A stretch of 9,061 bases of DNA from an uncultured Cellvibrionales bacterium (GCA_937897785.1 CALCNB010000343.1:1-9061), one strand, 5' to 3'. Shown: positions 1-6,672, counted from the first letter of the stretch. Notes: a model not told the origin generated them from the sequence alone. A program made the numbers and translations.

Positions 1-1247
1 TTTCTCGCGGTGAATTAGAAGCGGTGGCGAAAGTGTATAGCCAATCAAACAACGCCGTGTTTGCCTGGGGGATGGGAGTGACGCATCATCAGCACGGCGT
101 AGCTAACGTCGAGTATATTTCAAATTTAGCCTTGCTCAGAGGCATGATCGCAAAACCATTTGCGGGTTTATTGCCGTTACGAGGACACAGCAATGTGCAA
201 GGCATAGGCACTATAGGCGTCAAGCCAGTGTTGGCCGATGAGGTGCTTAGAAATATTGAGCAGCAGTTAGGCCTTGCACTTCCCGATAAAAAAGACTCGC
301 CAGGACTCGACACTTTGGCTTGCTTAGAGGCGGCTGATCGTGGGGAGATCGATGCTGCTTTGATCATGGGTGGCAATCTGTTTCAGGCAACGCCCAATTC
401 TGTCTGGGCAGAGCAAGCATTTGATAAAATTGCCTGTAAAGTCTATCTCACCACCACCTTGAATAAAGGACATCTTCACGGCATTGACAATAGCGAAGCC
501 ATTATTTTACCCGTCGCTGCGCGTGATGAAGAACCAGAGCCAACGACGCAAGAGTCGATGTTTAACTTTGTTCGCTACAGCGAGGGTGGCATTGACCGCC
601 TAAGCAATGTGCGTTCTGAAGTTGCCATTTTGACGCATTTCGCAGAGCGATTACTGGCTCACCGCAGTGATGAGGAAAGTCTATCACCGACTTTTGATTT
701 TTCTGTGTTTCGCTCGCATCGCACTATTCGCGAAACGATTGCGGCGGTGGTGCCCGGCATGGCGGAGTTAAAGACCATCGATATTGCTAAAAAAGAATTT
801 CACGTGGGTCAGCGATTGCTGCATACCCCTGAATTTAAGCGGCCAAGCGGTAAAGCCAAATTCGTTATCCATCCGTTACCTGCGGCTTTAGATGATGCGG
901 AGTTTCCATTTCGTTTGATGAGCGTGCGCAGTGAGGGACAATTCAATTCAATTATCTATGAAGAAAAAGACAGTTATCGCCGTATCGATCAACGTTGGTC
1001 AGTAATGATGAACCCCAAGCAAATTGATCATTTAGGTATTCAGGCCGGCGATAAAGTTGATATTCAATCGGCTCATGGTCAAATGCAAAGGGTTACGGTT
1101 TGCCCGTTTGATTTACCTGATGGCGATATTATGGTGTATTACCCAGAGGCCAACGTATTGATTGGCTCGGCCAGAGATTCACGCAGTCAAACGCCTGCGT
1201 TTAAATCGGTGCCGGTGAAATTGTCAGTCAGTACCAGCGAGCATTAA
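1..1247 (+). CDS. Molybdopterin oxidoreductase, FdhF/YdeP type, C-terminal half (5' truncated)
   Basis: The reading frame is open from the left edge (first full codon at position 3, visible start S-R-G-E-L-E-A-V), so the GTG at 24 is an internal codon and the gene begins outside the window. About 415 residues are visible; full members of this family have about 750. The visible part starts in the catalytic region with GVTHHQHG and the LRGHSNVQG motif, which bind the bis-MGD molybdenum cofactor in formate-dehydrogenase-like enzymes. It ends with a molydopterin dinucleotide-binding beta-barrel domain (about the last 115 residues) containing FNSIIYEEKDSYR, typical of formate-dehydrogenase alpha subunits and YdeP. 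The N-terminal region, where an Fe-S site or the Mo ligand would be, is not visible. Family assignment is firm; the substrate is not known, since YdeP-like members are mostly uncharacterised. Stop is TAA, and the phosphoribosyltransferase starts 3 nt later. Confidence 0.9.
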   Translation, partial: SRGELEAVAKVYSQSNNAVFAWGMGVTHHQHGVANVEYISNLALLRGMIAKPFAGLLPLRGHSNVQGIGTIGVKPVLADEVLRNIEQQLGLALPDKKDSPGLDTLACLEAADRGEIDAALIMGGNLFQATPNSVWAEQAFDKIACKVYLTTTLNKGHLHGIDNSEAIILPVAARDEEPEPTTQESMFNFVRYSEGGIDRLSNVRSEVAILTHFAERLLAHRSDEESLSPTFDFSVFRSHRTIRETIAAVVPGMAELKTIDIAKKEFHVGQRLLHTPEFKRPSGKAKFVIHPLPAALDDAEFPFRLMSVRSEGQFNSIIYEEKDSYRRIDQRWSVMMNPKQIDHLGIQAGDKVDIQSAHGQMQRVTVCPFDLPDGDIMVYYPEANVLIGSARDSRSQTPAFKSVPVKLSVSTSEH

Positions 1248-1250
1248 TGG

Positions 1251-1838
1251 ATGCAATTAGTGGCTAAGCAATTTATCAGTGCCAGTGAGTTATTAGAAGA
1301 TTCATTCAAGTTGGCGAGTAAGATTTTAGCCAGTGGCTTTAAACCGACTTTTATTGTCGGCATTTGGCGTGGTGGAGCGCCTATCGGTATTGCAGTTCAA
1401 GAGCTTTTTGAGTTTTGTGGTGTCAGCACCAATCATATTGCGATTCGCACTGCTTCTTACTCGGCCATAGACCAGCAGTGCCGTGAAGTTGAGGTGCATG
1501 GACTTGAATATCTAGTGAAGCATCTCAAGTCGAGCGATCAATTACTGATTGTCGATGATGTTCACGATTCTGGTTTGAGTATTGCCGAGGTCATTAAGCA
1601 GTTGCAACTCGCCTGTGCTGACAATATCCCTGCAACAATTAAAATAGCTACGCCTTATTTTAAGCCAGCCAATATAAAGTCAGCTACTCGGCCAGATTTT
1701 TATCTTTATGAAACCGACAAATGGTTGGTTTTTCCGCACGAAATACAAGACTTAAGCCGACAAGAATTGCTTCAATACAAGCCTGAGTTAGCGTCGATAG
1801 TTGAGTCTCTATCGACCTATTTACCTGATAATAACTAG
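1251..1838 (+). CDS. Purine-type phosphoribosyltransferase
   Basis: A 195-residue type I phosphoribosyltransferase, which would transfer the phosphoribosyl group of PRPP to a base, probably a purine, in the cytoplasm. The PRPP-binding signature is complete at residues 98-110 (LLIVDDVHDSGLS, acidic pair D102-D103). The pyrophosphate loop is IVGIWRGG at 35-42, and a C-terminal WLVFPHE at 158-164 resembles the WxVFPWE of xanthine/hypoxanthine enzymes, where the aromatic residue stacks on the base. Here His replaces the second Trp. The ATG at 1251 lies 3 nt after the previous stop. No strong ribosome-binding site is visible, and translational coupling to the oxidoreductase is likely. A GTG at 1260 is a possible alternative start. 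Which base is used (hypoxanthine, xanthine, guanine) cannot be told. The pairing with a molybdoenzyme may hint at purine salvage, but that is inference. Confidence 0.88.
   Translation: MQLVAKQFISASELLEDSFKLASKILASGFKPTFIVGIWRGGAPIGIAVQELFEFCGVSTNHIAIRTASYSAIDQQCREVEVHGLEYLVKHLKSSDQLLIVDDVHDSGLSIAEVIKQLQLACADNIPATIKIATPYFKPANIKSATRPDFYLYETDKWLVFPHEIQDLSRQELLQYKPELASIVESLSTYLPDNN
1793..1816. terminator. Perfect 8-bp hairpin between convergent genes
   Basis: GTCGATAG (1793-1800) and CTATCGAC (1809-1816) are perfect inverted repeats around an 8-nt loop. The hairpin lies inside the last codons of the phosphoribosyltransferase gene and 26 nt beyond the pdxJ stop, where the two converging transcripts would need to end. 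No clear T-tract follows on either strand, so a classical Rho-independent terminator is not shown. It could act as an attenuating or mRNA-stabilising stem. Confidence 0.35.
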
Positions 1839-1841
1839 TAC

Positions 1842-2666
1842 TTAGTGGAGAATATCGCAGTAGGCTTTTATGGCTTTTTCTGAGCCTAACTCCAGCGAGT
1901 CAATCGTTAATGCGTGGCCGATCGACACTTCGAGCAAGTGGGGCAGTTGGCGGTATTGCGACAAGTTCTGTAAATTTAAATCGTGGCCTGCATTGACACC
2001 TAGGCCTAGTTTTTCCGCTTGTTCAGCAGCACGAACATGTTGCTTAAATAATCTGTCTACGTGGCTGGTATTACCACTGAGTAGTGCTTCAGTAAAGGCG
2101 TCAGCATACGGACCCGTATAGAGCTCAATGCGATCGGCGCCAATATCCTTGGCGCGGCGAATCTGTTCAGGATCTGGATCCATAAACAAACTGACCCGGC
2201 AGCCAAGCTGATGGATTTTTGCGATTATTTTTTCTAATGCAGTGGTCTCGCCGCTAAGATCAAAACCATGGTCAGAGGTCAGCTGGCTATCGCTATCAGG
2301 CACTAACGTGGCCTGGTTTGGCTGAGCTTTGGCGAGTATTTCTATAAAGCCAGGATAGTTGTTAAAGTCATCTCTTGGTGCGGCACAAAACTCGGCAAAT
2401 GGATTGCCCTCAATGTTAAATTCAATGATTGAGTCGTCACGGTTGTGATTAAGTTCGTCAAGCATGCCTTTTATTTGATAGCAATCTTCGGGTCGAATAT
2501 GTCGCTGATCTGGGCGAGGGTGAACGGTGAGGCCATTGGCGCCGGCAGTGAGTAATTTGCTGGCGTAGGCCAAGAGGTCGGGATTATTGCCCGGCCTTGA
2601 ATTTCTAATCAGGGCAATTTTGTTTAAATTGACACTGAGTGCTATCGGGCTATGATCTCTTTTCAT
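1842..2666 (-). CDS. pdxJ: Pyridoxine 5'-phosphate synthase, divergent long form
   Basis: A 274-residue TIM-barrel protein of the PdxJ family, which condenses 1-deoxy-D-xylulose 5-phosphate with 3-amino-2-oxopropyl phosphate to give pyridoxine 5'-phosphate in DXP-dependent vitamin B6 synthesis. It is about 30 residues longer than E. coli PdxJ. Residues equivalent to the known catalytic set are present: H49 (with R51, R55 and H56 of HPRPDQRHI), E86 in NIEG, E181 in IELYTG, and H228 in NAGHDL. The N-terminal motif differs: canonical N-x-D-H-I-A is N13-L-N15-K16-I-A here, so the Asp-His pair is lost. Extra residues lie around 75-105. The ATG at 2666 is 17 nt after the cyclophilin stop, so it is the last gene of the five-gene run. 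It is not in the recO–pdxJ–acpS setting of E. coli. Family is firm; whether it is the main B6 enzyme or a paralogue is open. Confidence 0.85.
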   Translation of the reverse strand: MKRDHSPIALSVNLNKIALIRNSRPGNNPDLLAYASKLLTAGANGLTVHPRPDQRHIRPEDCYQIKGMLDELNHNRDDSIIEFNIEGNPFAEFCAAPRDDFNNYPGFIEILAKAQPNQATLVPDSDSQLTSDHGFDLSGETTALEKIIAKIHQLGCRVSLFMDPDPEQIRRAKDIGADRIELYTGPYADAFTEALLSGNTSHVDRLFKQHVRAAEQAEKLGLGVNAGHDLNLQNLSQYRQLPHLLEVSIGHALTIDSLELGSEKAIKAYCDILH

Positions 2667-2683
2667 AAGGCTATTTGCCTGCC

Positions 2684-3340
2684 TTACTCGGCGTTGTCGA
2701 TTCGACTAATACGCTCAATAATAATAGGCGTATTGGGAACATCGCCCATGCCGTTGAGGCGACCCGTTGGCACGCTCTTTATGCTGTTGACGACATCCAT
2801 TCCTGCGGTAACCTGACCAAAAACGGCATAACCCCAGCCCGCAGCATTTTTACCACGGTGATTTAAAAAGGCATTGTCGTTAACATTAATAAAGAACTGA
2901 CTGGTGGCTGAGTGAGGTGCGTTAGTCCTTGCCATGGCAATCGTTCCAGTCGCGTTCAATAGGCCGTTATCGGCTTCATTATTAATCGGTGCTTGAGTGG
3001 TTTTCTTTTTCATGGCTGCGTCAAAGCCGCCGCCTTGAATCATGAAGTTGTCAATCACGCGATGAAAAATAGTTTGCTGGTAAAAGCCGCTATCGACATA
3101 ACTAAGAAAGTTAGCGACCGAAATGGGGGCTTGCTCAGCGTTTAAGCTGAGGGTGATATCGCCCAGATTGGTGACAATGACCACATCGATGTTAGCGACT
3201 GCTGGATTGGCATCCAACTCTGCCATTGAGGATTGGTCGATACTGGCTTTTTCAGCCGAACAAGCTGTCACCATGAAAAATGCCCAGCAGCTAATGATTT
3301 TTCTAATCGACTGAATAGTCTGTGAGGGAATGCCTGTCAT
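2684..3340 (-). CDS. Cyclophilin-type peptidyl-prolyl isomerase, predicted lipoprotein
   Basis: A 218-residue protein with a cyclophilin domain at about 51-212, expected to catalyse cis-trans isomerisation of peptidyl-proline bonds during folding. The catalytic region is clear: F92-H-R94 and IQGGGF (101-106) in the FHRVIDNFMIQGGGF segment, TIAMAR (113-118), SQFFI (147-151) and GYAVFGQV (170-177). The aromatic position of human cyclophilin Trp121 is not obviously kept, as in many bacterial enzymes. The N-terminus has basic residues, a hydrophobic stretch and a lipobox VTAC with Cys27, so it is probably lipidated and exported. Ser at +2 suggests the outer membrane, facing the periplasm. Residues 28-50 form a linker. 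The start is supported by GGAG six nt upstream. It sits 24 nt after the SH3 gene and 17 nt before pdxJ. Calling it PpiA or PpiB is not justified, because neither E. coli protein is a lipoprotein. Confidence 0.92.
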   Translation of the reverse strand: MTGIPSQTIQSIRKIISCWAFFMVTACSAEKASIDQSSMAELDANPAVANIDVVIVTNLGDITLSLNAEQAPISVANFLSYVDSGFYQQTIFHRVIDNFMIQGGGFDAAMKKKTTQAPINNEADNGLLNATGTIAMARTNAPHSATSQFFINVNDNAFLNHRGKNAAGWGYAVFGQVTAGMDVVNSIKSVPTGRLNGMGDVPNTPIIIERISRIDNAE

Positions 3341-3345
3341 ATTTT

Positions 3346-3349
3346 CTCC
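3346..3349 (-). promoter_or_regulatory. Shine-Dalgarno site of the cyclophilin gene
   Basis: On the minus strand the sequence reads GGAG with about five to six nt to the ATG at 3340. It is the clearest ribosome-binding site of the minus-strand run and fixes the start upstream of the signal peptide. Confidence 0.7.
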
Positions 3350-3364
3350 ATCGTTGCTGTCACT

Positions 3365-4087
3365 TTAAGACCATTCTTTGGCGCGAGATTTTATTTTTAA
3401 TCGGGGTAGGGCTATGGCTAATATCGCTCCGATAAAAACCGCGAAAGCGCCGCGCAAAAACCATTCTTTATCACTTTTGTCAGCCAGTCTAGCGTTGTCG
3501 GCTTGTAGCTCGGCAATTTCAATTTTGAGCATTTCGTTGTTCTGTAACAACTTACGGTTGTTATTATCTAAATTTATCGCGTTAGCCGATAGTTTTTTTA
3601 TCTGGCTCAATTCACTTTCAAGCGCTTGATTATTTTTTTTCAATTCCTTAAGCATTTTCTGTGATTGTGTTAGCGCTTCAGTCAATTGAGTCTCATTAGC
3701 TGTTCGAGTTTGTAGTTCACGACGCAAGGATTGATGGGTCGCGCGTATGTCTTGAAGTTGTGTTCGAGCAATCATGGTTTCGCTAAGGTATTGGCTTTGG
3801 ATCCAGCCCTCGATGCCGGTGCTGGTCGATACTCTGCTTAGCTTTGTTTCAAGATCAGATTCGATGAGTGTTAATGGTGTGCCTGATTTAAGGCCGCGAT
3901 GAATGATACGGTGTTTGTTTGAGTTGCCACTGCGCAGTGGCACATAAAAAATATCGCTGACATAAACCGTTTTTTGCTCAGCTTGGATCTCAACAGGGGT
4001 GAGCATCGTGACTGCCATGACACAGCATACCAAGAGTAGGGGTAGGCTCTTTAGGTGAGCGCAAAACCTTAAGTCGTTTTTCTTCAT
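3365..4087 (-). CDS. YgiM-like SH3-domain, coiled-coil, membrane-anchored protein (TIGR04211 type)
   Basis: A 240-residue protein with the layout of E. coli YgiM. A signal sequence covers residues 1 to about 36 (cleavage likely near IQA/EQ). A bacterial SH3 domain spans about 37-102 (YVSDIFYVPLRSG, then GIEGWIQSQYLSE). A long coiled-coil rich in Q, E, K, L and N follows at about 105-205. A single membrane helix at about 209-229 is followed by a basic cytoplasmic tail (K231-IKSRAK). The protein would be anchored in the inner membrane with the SH3 domain and coil in the periplasm. Bacterial SH3 domains often bind peptidoglycan or peptides, but no precise function is established for this family. 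Its ATG overlaps the yciI stop by one base (TAATG), which suggests coupled translation. The cyclophilin gene follows after 24 nt. Confidence 0.88.
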   Translation of the reverse strand: MKKNDLRFCAHLKSLPLLLVCCVMAVTMLTPVEIQAEQKTVYVSDIFYVPLRSGNSNKHRIIHRGLKSGTPLTLIESDLETKLSRVSTSTGIEGWIQSQYLSETMIARTQLQDIRATHQSLRRELQTRTANETQLTEALTQSQKMLKELKKNNQALESELSQIKKLSANAINLDNNNRKLLQNNEMLKIEIAELQADNARLADKSDKEWFLRGAFAVFIGAILAIALPRLKIKSRAKEWS

Positions 4088-4386
4088 TAAGGCAAAACCT
4101 TTTTAAACGGCTTAACGGTGACTTGTTGATAAACACCGGCGGCAATATAAGGGTCTTGTTCTGCCCAGTGTTCGGCTGCCTGCAGACTGTCAAACTGGGC
4201 AACGATTAAGCTGCCAGTGAAGCCTGATGAGCCGGGCTCTTCGGTGTCGATGGCGGGGTGAGGACCTGCCAGCACCAATCGACCTTGATCTTTGAGTTGG
4301 TTTAATCGCGCCAGGTGCTGGCTTCTGACCTGTTGGCGCAAGGCTAGGCTATTTTCAACATCTTGACTGATAATGGCATATAACAT
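4087..4386 (-). CDS. yciI: YciI family protein
   Basis: A 99-residue protein nearly collinear with E. coli YciI, with the same length and the characteristic segments HLARLNQLKDQGRL, AGPHPA, GFTGS, DPYIAAGVY and VKPFKK. The fold is a ferredoxin-like dimeric alpha/beta barrel. The conserved His24 and Asp78 lie in segments typical of the family, and a His/Asp pair has been proposed as a catalytic site. The reaction in E. coli-type YciI is not known; related proteins have been linked to dehydrochlorination of muconolactones, but that cannot be transferred here. The start MLYA matches E. coli. An AAAGGA lies about 13 nt upstream, longer than the best spacing. It follows yciB by 31 nt and overlaps the YgiM-like gene by one base. 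Confidence 0.95.
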   Translation of the reverse strand: MLYAIISQDVENSLALRQQVRSQHLARLNQLKDQGRLVLAGPHPAIDTEEPGSSGFTGSLIVAQFDSLQAAEHWAEQDPYIAAGVYQQVTVKPFKKVLP

Positions 4387-4417
4387 TCGGTAGTAATATT
4401 CCTTTGCTGACTATTGC

Positions 4418-5005
4418 TCAGTTAGCATCGTCAGGTTGATCTTTGATATGTGGAAAAATAATCACCATTGTGAGTATCATCAACAATAAGGTAAAGCCAA
4501 ACGCGCTATACAGTTTGTAGTCAACCCATGCCGCTTGTGAAAAATTATAAGCGACATAAATATTTAGCGCACCCACGACCGTGAAGTTGGTAATCCAAAG
4601 TTGATTAAGCCGAAGCCACGCTAGTTTAGGTAGCTGGAGTTGCTGACCTAGCATGCGTTCAAGTAAGCTCTTCTTACCAATAAATAGGCTGGCGAGTAAC
4701 ACAACTGCCATTCCCCAATTAAACACAGTGGGTTTCCATTGAATGAACAAGTCGTTGCGAAGTATTAAGGTTGCCGAACCAGCAACCACAACCACGGCAA
4801 ATAACCAGAGTAATTGTTTCTCGACGGTGCCAGTTAATAACTTGATCATGGCAACTTGTACAGTCGATGCAATCATTAACACTGCTGTAGCAGAGAAAAT
4901 GCCATCGAAGGTATGTGAATAGCCAAGTAATTCCAGTGATTGGCCATCCATTTTGTAAGCGATGAAGAATAAGATAAGTGGGATTAAATCAAGTATTTGT
5001 CGCAT
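4418..5005 (-). CDS. yciB: Inner-membrane septation/envelope protein YciB (IspA/IspZ family)
   Basis: A 195-residue integral membrane protein of the YciB family, involved in cell-envelope integrity and division in E. coli and Shigella, where it is also called intracellular septation protein A. About five to six hydrophobic segments are visible (roughly 4-18, 37-55, 64-82, 95-110, 135-153, 165-184). Family motifs are clear: MRQILDLIPLILFF at the start, N84-D-x-FIQWKPT, RMLGQQLQLP (117-126), NIYVAY (148-153) and W160-V-D-Y-K. Compared with E. coli YciB (about 179 residues) there are extra residues around 20-35 between the first helix and the FSATAVL segment. The start matches the family. No strong ribosome-binding site is seen upstream. 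It is the first gene of the minus-strand run and diverges from the PHP gene. Confidence 0.93.
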   Translation of the reverse strand: MRQILDLIPLILFFIAYKMDGQSLELLGYSHTFDGIFSATAVLMIASTVQVAMIKLLTGTVEKQLLWLFAVVVVAGSATLILRNDLFIQWKPTVFNWGMAVVLLASLFIGKKSLLERMLGQQLQLPKLAWLRLNQLWITNFTVVGALNIYVAYNFSQAAWVDYKLYSAFGFTLLLMILTMVIIFPHIKDQPDDAN

Positions 5006-5164
5006 CTAGGAGTCGTCTTTTCTGGGTAAATAAAATATTACAGTCTGGCCAATACGCTAATCAGTTGATTTTACCTGAATTCGACCCCCGATGAGTAGTT
5101 ATAAATCCCGATCGGTGAATATCTTTTAATAATTTTTTAGGCGATACTAAGCAAACATAGTTGA
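5006..5164. promoter_or_regulatory. Divergent intergenic region, probable promoters for yciB run and rnm
   Basis: A 159-nt gap lies between two divergently read genes, so it should hold a promoter for each. It is AT-rich, but I see no hexamer pair close to consensus. On the minus strand TAATAT (near 5035-5040) is a weak -10 candidate for the yciB run. On the plus strand TTTAAT (5125-5130) and GATACT (5143-5148) are weak -10 candidates for the PHP gene. Two short dyads occur, AATCAGTTGATT (5059-5070) and CCGATCGG (5108-5115); either could be chance or a regulator site. Confidence 0.4.
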
Positions 5165-6052
5165 GTGAAAGCCCCCATGATTTTTGATCTGCACACCCAC
5201 AGCACCGCATCGGACGGTCATTTGTCCCCAGAACAACTGCTTGATAGAGCGGTCAATAATGGTGTATCCCATTTAGCACTCACTGATCATGACACGATGG
5301 CGGGTTTCGAGCAGTTGCAGAATGTCGCTGATCTTAAATCCCGTTGGCCCATTCATCTGGTGCCAGGGGTTGAGATTAGCGCCAGTATTGATCAGCAACC
5401 CTATCATATTGTTGGGCTATGGTTGGATCCAGCGACACCAGTGCTAAAAGACTTTTTGGCTCAGCAACGAACCTTACGAGAGCAACGGGGTGAAATGATG
5501 GGCCTGAAATTGGAGCGCCTAGGGATGATGGGTGCTCTAGCAGGTGCGAAAAAAATTGCCGCTGGTGCCAGTCTTAGTCGCCCGCATTTTGCCCAGTACC
5601 TGCTCGAGCAAGGGCATTGCGATAAGCTTCAGCAAGCCTACAAGCGTTGGTTGGGCAAGGGTAAGCCGGCCGATGTGAAAATAAATTGGCCGACAGCCTC
5701 TGAGGCAGTGTCGGTGATACATGCAGCCGGTGGTTTAGCGGTTTTTGCCCATCCTGATAAATACGGCTTAACCAAGACTCGGCTGCGTAACACGCTCGCC
5801 GCCTTCAAAGCCGTCGGCGGTGATGGCCTCGAGTTGATCAGTGGCCATCAAGATGGGCGTGTGACGGATTATTTATTGCGGCTTTCGCATAAATTTGAGC
5901 TTGCCTGCTCGATGGGCAGCGATTTCCATACGCCCGAGCAACATTGGTCGGATGTTGGTTGTCATAAAGCCCTGCCCGCAACGGCATTGCCCGTTTGGGA
6001 GCTGCCGCAAATAGAGAGCCGTTTAGCGCTAGAGGGGTTAGGGGAAGAATGA
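5165..6052 (+). CDS. rnm: PHP-domain 5'-3' exoribonuclease RNase AM (YciV)
   Basis: A 295-residue PHP-domain metal-dependent phosphoesterase, closely patterned on E. coli YciV (formerly TrpH). In E. coli this enzyme hydrolyses 3',5'-nucleoside bisphosphates and acts as a 5'-3' exonuclease that matures 5' ends of rRNA. Metal-ligand motifs are all present: H10-T-H12 and D17 (DLHTHSTASD), T-D41-H42-D43, E70 in PGVEIS, H141 in SRPHFA, H196 in FAHPDK, and SD253-F-H255 near the C-terminus. Residues 85-185 carry the family-specific insertion between PHP motifs. The start is uncertain. GTG at 5165 gives an MKAP extension; ATG at 5177 would begin MIFDLHTHS. Neither has a strong ribosome-binding site. 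It overlaps yciO by ATGA, as expected for a co-translated pair. Confidence 0.93.
   Translation: MKAPMIFDLHTHSTASDGHLSPEQLLDRAVNNGVSHLALTDHDTMAGFEQLQNVADLKSRWPIHLVPGVEISASIDQQPYHIVGLWLDPATPVLKDFLAQQRTLREQRGEMMGLKLERLGMMGALAGAKKIAAGASLSRPHFAQYLLEQGHCDKLQQAYKRWLGKGKPADVKINWPTASEAVSVIHAAGGLAVFAHPDKYGLTKTRLRNTLAAFKAVGGDGLELISGHQDGRVTDYLLRLSHKFELACSMGSDFHTPEQHWSDVGCHKALPATALPVWELPQIESRLALEGLGEE
6031..6048 (+). promoter_or_regulatory. Purine-rich ribosome-binding region deciding the yciO start
   Basis: AGAGGGG (6031-6037) and AGGGG (6040-6044) lie within the end of the PHP gene, 11 and 4 nt before the ATG at 6049. They favour 6049 over the longer in-frame start at 5995, whose extra 18 residues have no counterpart in E. 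coli YciO. Confidence 0.65.
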
Positions 6053-6672
6053 GTCAAATGCTTCAAATTCATCCTGAAACCCCCCAGTCTAGGCTTATTT
6101 CACAGGCTGTGGAGGTGATTGAGCGAGGCGGAGTGGTGGTTTACCCCACTGATTCTGGCTATGCCTTAGGCTGCCAGCTGGATGAAAAGCAAGCAGTCGA
6201 GCGTATTCGTCGTATTCGCCAGCTCGATGATAAGCATAATTTCACCCTAGTTTGCCGCGATTTATCGGCGATTGCGACCTACGCTAAGGTCGATAACATT
6301 GCCTATCGCGCCATCAAGAATCATACCCCAGGCCCTTATACCTTTGTTTTACATGCGACTAATGAGGTCCCGCGGCGCCTAAAACAGCCCAAGCGCAAGA
6401 CGATTGGTATTCGTGTGCCGGATAACCGTATTGCTCAAAGTTTACTGGCAGCAATGGCTGAGCCAATAATGAGCGTGACCCTGATTTTGCCTGGAGATGA
6501 GTTGCCATTACTGGATCCTTATGAAATTCGAGACCTGCTAGCGACGCAAGTCGATTTAATCATCGATGGCGGGTATTGCGGCATGGAAGCGACCAGTGTG
6601 ATTGATCTGAGCAATGATGAGCCGATCATTTTGCGAGAAGGTGCCGGTTCAGTCGAAGAATTTCGACTCTAG
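6049..6672 (+). CDS. yciO: YciO, Sua5/YrdC-domain protein
   Basis: A 207-residue protein aligning from end to end with E. coli YciO, starting MSQMLQIHPETPQSRLI against MSQFFYIHPDNPQQRLI. The YrdC-type RNA-binding/nucleotide fold is shown by YPTDSGYALGC (32-42), RKTIGIRVP (116-124) and the closing VIDL and REGAG segments. TsaC/Sua5, which make threonylcarbamoyl-AMP for tRNA t6A, carry KxR and SxN motifs. Here the corresponding sites read R57-Q-L59 and T-L-I near 144-146, so both are lost, as in E. coli YciO. The protein is therefore probably not the main TC-AMP synthase and its role is uncertain. Its ATG lies inside the PHP stop (ATGA). An upstream in-frame ATG at 5995 was rejected. The stop codon directly follows the right arm of a short hairpin. 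Confidence 0.94.
   Translation: MSQMLQIHPETPQSRLISQAVEVIERGGVVVYPTDSGYALGCQLDEKQAVERIRRIRQLDDKHNFTLVCRDLSAIATYAKVDNIAYRAIKNHTPGPYTFVLHATNEVPRRLKQPKRKTIGIRVPDNRIAQSLLAAMAEPIMSVTLILPGDELPLLDPYEIRDLLATQVDLIIDGGYCGMEATSVIDLSNDEPIILREGAGSVEEFRL
6651..6668 (+). terminator. Hairpin overlapping the end of yciO, possible terminator
   Basis: AGTCGAA (6651-6657) and TTCGACT (6662-6668) form a perfect 7-bp stem with a GAAT loop. The stop codon is at 6670-6672 and a T-rich but interrupted stretch (tagtttgatttcatttt) follows. The stem has only three G-C pairs and the T-tract is broken, so termination would be weak or partial. It sits exactly between the rnm–yciO pair and the scpA promoter. Confidence 0.45.

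Noticed and set aside
24..26. GTG as start of the molybdoenzyme
   Set aside because: The frame is open to the window edge and the protein is only about half of family length, with the N-terminal domain missing.
2675..2866. Plus-strand ORF opposite the cyclophilin gene
   Set aside because: It is antisense to the conserved cyclophilin coding region with no recognisable product or ribosome-binding site.
3990..4202. 70-codon minus-strand ORF spanning the yciI/YgiM-like junction
   Set aside because: It is out of frame with two recognised genes that overlap there by one base, and it has no domain features.
5995..6048. In-frame upstream ATG extending YciO by 18 residues
   Set aside because: The extension lies inside the PHP gene, has no E. 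coli counterpart, and the ATG at 6049 matches the family start with a purine-rich site just before it.
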